Source: Hymenopus coronatus (Eukaryota; Arthropoda; Insecta; Mantodea; Hymenopodidae). Taken from it: DNA of 64,000 nucleotides. This document shows, one piece after another, positions 58,801 through 64,000 of this stretch. Numbering within the stretch: the stretch's first letter is position 1; every line of letters starts with the position of its first letter. Position numbers and translations under genes: made by a program. The stretch is from contig CM060900.1 of assembly GCA_030762935.1 (NCBI GenBank), positions 389,677,632 to 389,741,631 of the forward strand, in the 5' to 3' direction. The notes under the pieces are model-generated. The model was not told the origin of the DNA, ran no database searches, and worked only from the letters and a program-made list of their open reading frames with translations.

Positions 58801-58870
58801 GGACCGTTTTTTCAGAATATTTAGATCGGTCGTCCTTGTACTCATGAAGTTGCTCACCGAAGCGTTAGCC

Positions 58871-58940
58871 TTTTTCTCTCTCTCTCCCCCTCCTTCCCTC
58901 TCCCTCTCTCTCCCTCCCTCTCCCTCTCTCTGTCTCTCTC
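58871..58940. repeat. CT-rich low-complexity tract
   Basis: Imperfect CTCTCCCTC units, directly after an R1 copy. Confidence 0.9.
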
Positions 58941-59079
58941 GCTGTTTTCTGATACTGTGTAGGTCTTCTATTCTCATGCTTACTACTGCTAGCTACTAGT
59001 CAAATCCGTAAGAAATCCCAGTTTTGAACGAGTGGAGTGCTTCTAGCTAGTTAGTATTTTTCAAAGTCAAGCTTATAAC

Positions 59080-59304
59080 GAGGCCGTGGCGTAGACGAGT
59101 GGTTTGACCACTCAATTTTCACCAAGGCGGTCTGGATTCGATCCCAGGCATATGGGATTTATGGTGGCAGGGGTGGATATTCGCTGGGCTCTCCGGTTTA
59201 CTCCATCGCATTCCACCGGTGTTCCATCTTCATCCCATTATCATCAGTGTCTTCGCCTGTGGCGCCATGTGTAGCAAAAGCGGGCGTTAAACACTATATG
59301 AAAA
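59080..59304 (+). mobile_element. SINE-A copy 7 with 8-bp target duplication
   Basis: CTTATAAC flanks it at 59072-59079 and 59305-59312. Head GAGGCCGTGGCGTAGACGAG, B box TGGATTCGATCCCAGGC, a body with a short deletion before GGCAGGGGTGG, and the end AAGCGGGCGTTAAACACTAT. Confidence 0.92.
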
Positions 59305-59624
59305 CTTATAACTTGGATAGAGGAGTAAAAAACCCTTGTTCACAGAGTGAAAATGATGTTTCTTCTTGTGTATCGTTTACAACGTATTCACAAGACTTCT
59401 GTTTTATGGTTAAATACACAGGGTAACACTCCATGAGGAAAGGAAGCAGATACCTGGGTGACTCAAGCACCCAAATTTCAAAATAGATGGTGTAGTAAGG
59501 CAAGTTATCACCATCATGTATTGTCATTTTTTCACGTCATCTACACAAATTTGGTAGATTCATAGATATGTTTGGATTTGATAGATATTTAAGTTAATCA
59601 TTCAACGTGTTTCCACTAAAACAG

Positions 59625-59705
59625 AAAAGAGCACTATGGTTCAGTGGCTCGCTTTTTACTTTGAATGAGAAGACCTGCGAGTAGTTAAATCCTAAATTGG
59701 ATGTT
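59625..59705 (+). repeat. Weak tRNA-like relic
   Basis: CACTATGGTTCAGTGGCTCG resembles an A box. The B-box region (AGTAGTTAAATCCTA) is poor. Confidence 0.3.
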
Positions 59706-59739
59706 ATTTATGGGAATCTTTCACCACCTATGTCAATAA

Positions 59740-60600
59740 ATAGATATTGGTTCATCGAATTTAAACTTGGTCGAATATCCGTTTTTGAGGAGAAGCGTCC
59801 AGGATGCCTGGCATTTATGGTTATCAGGGCATTTGTTGAAAAGTCCACGATCTAGTTCTAGTTAATCGTTGAATGAAAGTTTGCGAAGTGGCAGAGACCA
59901 TAGGTGTGTCGACGGTAACGGAAATTAATATTTTGCATAATACGTTGAAGATAAAAAAGCTAAGGGATCGATACGAGACTGATTACTCACAGTTGACAAA
60001 AAACGCTATACTTGAAAATATTGTTGCGAAGTTTTAAGGACATTTACGTTAAGTTATCGCCACCGATAAGATTGTATTCACAATTACTTCGGAAATCAAA
60101 ACAATGGTGCTGCTTCAAGTGAATGAGCTCAAAAGAAAGCAAATAGAGTCCCAGCGGCCAGAAAAAAGATATCGACGATTTTTTGGAATAGAAAAGATGT
60201 CGTACCCATTAACTTCTTAAATAAGGTTAACAATACCTGGAAAATACTACAGCGAGCTAATAGTCCGTTTTGAAAAGAAATTGAAGAAGACACGGACAGG
60301 CTCTTGTGGCGAAGTAGAAAATACCTTTTCACCGCGACAGCATAGCAGCACATAATCCACAGTCTGCCAAACTTCATGAATTTAGTTAGAGTTGCTGCCT
60401 CGTCCCTATATTCACCCTACCTAGCTCCCTGTTACTTATTCTTGTTCCCAATCATGAAGAAATGGCTCGCAGGAATAACATTTACAAAAACAAGGTTACC
60501 ATCGAGACACAAGCGTATTTTGCAGAGCCTGCTAAGTGATGTGTTTGGAGGGTTTAAAAATGGCAGGAACTTTGGGAGAAGTGTGTGTCCCTAAAAGGAA
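59740..60600 (+). mobile_element. Mariner transposase relic M7, near full length
   Basis: Decayed mariner from the HTH to the C-terminus. Near 59870-59960 one frame reads LNESLREVAETIGVSTVTE (HTH), followed by KIKKLRDRYETDYSQLTK. The core is out of frame but readable as a KKISTIFWNRKDVVPINFL block (near 60160-60215). The third-Asp block is LYSPYLAPCYLFLFPIMKKW (near 60405-60460), with Tyr in place of the catalytic Asp. The C-terminal HKRILQSLLSDVFGGFKNGR follows, to about 60590. Multiple stops and frameshifts make it inactive. The 72-codon frame at 60376-60594 is only its tail. Confidence 0.8.
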
Positions 60601-60774
60601 GCTCTGATGAGAAATAAATTAATTTTGTTTGAAAAACTAACGTTTTCATTCCAATCACCGGTACTTATTGAATTTCCCTCTTAACTAGTGTCGAATTATG
60701 AAGGCATTGCATTTCATTCAACAGTGAAAGATTCTCGGAAGAAGCTACAAAAGGTACTCAAAGCTTTACTAAAA

Positions 60775-61560
60775 TATCTGAATTGTTCCTTTCACATGAT
60801 CTTCTCTACCTGTTTTACAAACCAACCTTTTTTAGGAAGATTCTTTAATTTATAGCATGCTAATCGAGATGAATATTGACATACTTTTCTTATTACTTTA
60901 TTCCTTCTAAACAGGAGGAGAAAAAACGGCATACGCTAGGCTAAAGCAACAGATAAATCTTTTAAAATCTGGTCGCTTTTAATTTGAAATTAGGCTCACT
61001 TTACAGGGCCAGTAGTAAAAGAAAAGAGAAATAAAATGTGACTTCCCGTTTGAGAAGCGTTACGTGGTATAAAATTGAAACCGATAATAGGGAATATCTC
61101 GGAAACGGTCAACTGTACAAAATGTATAGAATATAATTATGTGTTTTAACGAAATTTATTGTTTGGAGTAGCAAGATATACACTTTATTTTATATGTAAT
61201 ATATCTTTAATGCACGGTACTTTAAAGAAAATCGTTTCAGCCATTTTTGAAAAAACAAAATGTTAACAACATGTTCCATATAAAACGTATTTTGGGGTGG
61301 GGGGTTTTCTTGAAATTAGTTGTGTTGCACCCTGATAGGATACTAAACTTAAATACCAAGATTGGTATTTAAAGGTATTTTCGTTTTTGAGCTATTCTGC
61401 CCAAGGACAGACACACACGGATCTCACGGATGTTTTCTTTTAGACTCAGGAAACTTTAAAACACATATTTCCTGTGAAATCTCTGCATCGATATTTTAGA
61501 TGGAATACAATACCTTCTCTATACACTATGCACATAGAACCTATGGTGGAAGTAAAAACG
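60775..61560 (+). repeat. Dispersed repeat R1, copy b
   Basis: TCCTTTCACATGATCTTCTC, CTAATCGAGATGAATATTGA, ACGCTAGGCTAAAGCAACAG, GACTTCCCGTTTGAGAAGCG and AATATCTCGGAAACGGTCAA. Then GATACTAAACTTAAATACCA, a short CA-rich tract and TTTCCTGTGAAATCTCTGCA. The order is the same as in copy a at 33.2 kb. No CT or AG run is expanded in this copy. Confidence 0.87.
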
Positions 61561-62840
61561 GATGCACATTTTGAGCCTTGCATAATAAATATATTTTGTT
61601 GGTTTATACCAAACAACGCAGAGAAGTACGCAAGTGTTGATGTTTATCTCCCATTTGATATTTGATTTTCTCACGTAAATGTCGTAGACGAAGGGTATAG
61701 CATGAAGTAACACCAAACTGCAATTAGCTTTGTAGTATTTAAGCAAACTACAATTTTAGTTATTTTCGGCAGTTGGAGGTAGAAGAATCTCACATGCAAC
61801 AACTTTTCTTTATTTTGCATTATTTAAATTTTTTTATGGGGATGTGCTGCAGCTGGTGATGAAATAATTAAAATGCGCCACAATGCAGGACAGTGAGCTC
61901 TTGCATGTCATGTTTCATACAGTGCAGCTGCAGGTCACAACAATGCGCACCTTTAGGAATGAACATGTCGTCTGCAATCATTTCCATTTGCATACATTCA
62001 ACTCTCTGTAAACACCCCTGGCACTAAAATGAGGTGCTAACATTTACATCCATGAACAAAAGAGCGTCCCAATTTCCAACTTTGCTAGCATATCTCCCTT
62101 TTCTTTCCTTGTAAACATAGACTTAGACAAATATCCAGACTTATACCCAAACGCCTTTTGGATCAAAACATAATATGACATAGAATTGCGTTATCTGTTG
62201 AATATCATATTTTGAAACCTACACTTTGTAGTACACTACGAGTGGAAATCAAGCTGTTAACATTGGATAAAATCAATAATTAATTTACGTAGTTATTCCT
62301 AATACATCATTTGAGACTATTTTACAACATCCCATATACATCGGAAACATAAATTAAATTTATTTAGTACATTGTCTATGGTCATGATTGTACCTCAACA
62401 GTGAATGTCTTCATAATGACCAAAGTACGATAGTATGTGCAGCTGCGGTAGATCACAAATTGTATCTTTAGCTCAAATCTTAAGAGATGGTGATATCTGA
62501 CATTATTCATAAACATTTACTCTTTTTACTAATAGATGCCATCTAGCTCTGTTTTCTTGAAAATTTGCGGGCATAAGGTGGACGTAGACTTTATTAGAAC
62601 AGCAAAGATAATAATTTTGAGAATTTTATAGAATTAGCTCCGATATCACCTTTTGGAAATAGAGAGAGAAACCACTAAGGAAGGGTCTTTTGGTAGGTGC
62701 AAGTCGCAGCTTCCCGCCACATATTTATTTCTAGTTGCGTAATAGGCTGGTGTTGTAAACATTAGTACTTGTGGTAAACGTAAGATATAATTTTGAGCAA
62801 CATAGGTGTGTTATTCCTGTGGAAAATTGTTAAATAGTAC
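61561..62840. other. AT-rich stretch
   Basis: I see no gene or recognised repeat. Confidence 0.5.
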
Positions 62841-62844
62841 TCAC

Positions 62845-62958
62845 TCTCAAGAAGCCTAATAGCATTGTCCGGCAAAAAACTAAATACTTTGCGAAGGCCA
62901 CCTGAGTATATTTCCGTTGGTGTCTTCTGAAGGGATGTATCATCAGTAACTAGAGCAC
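62845..62958 (-). CDS. Candidate 114-bp host exon (unknown protein)
   Basis: Within a 132-codon minus-strand open frame (62762-63160) lies a segment bounded by a possible acceptor (TTTATTGCAG) and a good donor (GTGAGTAC). It is 114 bp, so it keeps phase. Its translation runs from ALVTDDTSLQKTPTEIYSG to the end FLPDNAIRLLE. The composition is less AT-skewed than the surrounding frames, and no transposon family is recognised. The rest of the open frame (for example GYVNARRYRLPADCTNQT) could be a longer exon instead. I recognise no domain and found no neighbouring exon in the window. Confidence 0.3.
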
Positions 62959-63214
62959 CTGCAATAAAGTTTATGTTGCCAGTGAAAGGATCCATTAGAT
63001 TATTATCCGTGCAAGTAGACGAGAGCGGTGTAAACATGATGCGCAGTGATATGGTCTGATTGGTGCAGTCGGCAGGCAGCCGATATCTTCGTGCGTTTAC
63101 ATACCCATGGCTATCGCTTCCAGTCTCCACCTCTTTCCCCCCACTCCTTGTACTGCGCAACTTGACTGCTCACGTCTATTTGCAAGGATAATGCATGACA
63201 TGGCAATGGTGTAC

Positions 63215-63395
63215 TTTTTATTTATGGACGTTTTTAACTTCTGTGGTTCTCAGATTCCCTCTTTATGTTGGGCGTGAAGGGCCCCTTAATTTTGCTCAGA
63301 TGCCTCCTTATCAGGTTTAAGGTTCTTTTACGTGCCGAAAATTTACGACACGAGACCAATTGTTTTACTTCTCTTCCGAAGGAAGCCATGCTAAG
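63215..63395 (-). mobile_element. SINE-D copy 2, head missing
   Basis: It matches SINE-D copy 1 (16378-16649) over most of its body in the same orientation. Shared blocks on the plus strand are TTATTTATGGACG, TCTGTGGTTCTCAG, CCTTAATTTTGCTCAGA, ATTTACGACACGAGACCAA and TTTTACTTCTC. The tRNA-like head is absent, consistent with 5-prime truncation or loss. Confidence 0.87.
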
Positions 63396-63739
63396 GATTC
63401 AAGGCTTTGAAGGCAGCAAAGTCCAGTCGTGGTATAACTCAATATGCAACAGAAACGAATGGGGTGAAAATCGGCTGCTTAATTTTGCAAGCAGCAATTT
63501 GAATATGCGTTTATTAATATTCATCATATACACTTATATTTTTAATTAATGTAGTCTTTGTTCTTAGACGTCGCTCATTTCAACTTACCGTTAAAACCAT
63601 AATGATGGGAAATAAGAATACCCTCAATAGGATCTTTCATATATTATACAACTGTTAAAAATGCATAACTAAGGCAAAAATATATCGAAATAAAACATTT
63701 TTCTTTATTTTCATGTACATTCACTCCTATTTAAGTGAA

Positions 63740-64000
63740 AAAAAATTATTTAAGGCATATATTCGCCTCCACTGTCTCGGCAGGCAGTTACTCGATCTAT
63801 GAGCTTCACAATGACCCTTACACAGACATCTCTGTTATTGTCTTTGATAACACGATGAATTTCTTCCTGAAGTTGAAGAATTGTTCACGCACATCTTGGA
63901 TTTCACATAACCCTATAAAACAAGTCAAATGCTGTAAGGTCACAAGATCTTGGAGCCCATTCCAAGTTGCCACGAAGTGAGGGAATTTTATGTTTGCAAC
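63740..64000 (-). mobile_element. Mariner/IS630-type transposase relic M8, cut by window end
   Basis: Entering from the right edge, the minus strand reads a third-Asp block CDLTAFDLFYRV (near 63920-63955), with the catalytic Asp kept. A stop follows, and then LQLQEEIHRVIKDNNRDVCV and KLIDRVTACRDSGGEYMP (near 63765-63870), a characteristic C-terminal ending of this group. The upstream half lies beyond 64000. The plus-strand 81-codon frame is its shadow. Confidence 0.82.

Overview
This window is AT-rich eukaryotic DNA with no intact protein-coding gene. Every long reading frame I could interpret is a decayed transposon protein. The relics include mariner/IS630-type transposases (some with a DUF4817-like helix-turn-helix head), an insect-type Mutator-like transposase, a LINE reverse transcriptase and a Ty3/gypsy integrase. 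There are also many tRNA-derived SINEs. This mix points to an arthropod, most likely an insect with a large repeat-rich genome. A hemimetabolous insect such as a cockroach, termite or stick insect is only a guess from the SINE density and the types of element. No bacterial features (operons, Shine-Dalgarno sites, CRISPR) are present.

Layout. 1-5,000: SINE-A, a mariner relic (3000-3782) ending in a TIR/TIR palindrome, and a Mutator-like relic on the minus strand (4480-5010). 5,100-9,500: a GC-richer unrecognised island, a tandem repeat of about 148 bp, and two more mariner relics. 12,000-22,100: a SINE zone that includes a SINE inserted in inverse orientation into its own family (13218-13708), a SINE nested in an older tRNA-like element with an 8-bp target duplication (16370-16657), and a cluster of SINE-C copies forming a long hairpin (21360-22040). 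A LINE relic on the minus strand lies at 16900-18480. 23,248-23,612: four tandem copies of a repeat of about 94 bp. 25,440-29,420: an internally deleted mariner and a Ty3/gypsy relic on the minus strand. 31,950-39,100: SINE-E and SINE-A copies, a promoter/LTR-like stretch and the N-terminal part of another DDE transposase. 42,230-42,600 and 55,669-56,174: two more internally deleted mariners. 46,457-53,490: dense SINEs, two with perfect 13-bp target duplications, and a 499-bp mariner-type MITE inside an unnamed dispersed repeat. 57,890-61,560: two further copies of that repeat, a SINE-A and a nearly full-length mariner relic. 62,845-62,958: a possible short host exon. 63,740-64,000: a mariner relic running off the window.

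How the parts relate. Nothing here works together as a pathway. The autonomous elements (LINE, mariner, Mutator-like, gypsy) are all broken. The SINEs would have depended on LINE machinery. The MITE and the internally deleted mariners would have depended on a transposase supplied from elsewhere. Nesting gives some relative ages: dispersed repeat R1 is older than the MITE that split it, the outer tRNA-like relic at 16.3-16.7 kb is older than SINE-D, and the two SINEs with perfect 13-bp duplications look youngest. I looked for an undescribed gene system and did not find one. The best leads are the R1 repeat family, the self-nested SINE hairpin, the repeated loss of catalytic cores in different mariners, the GC-rich island and the candidate exon.
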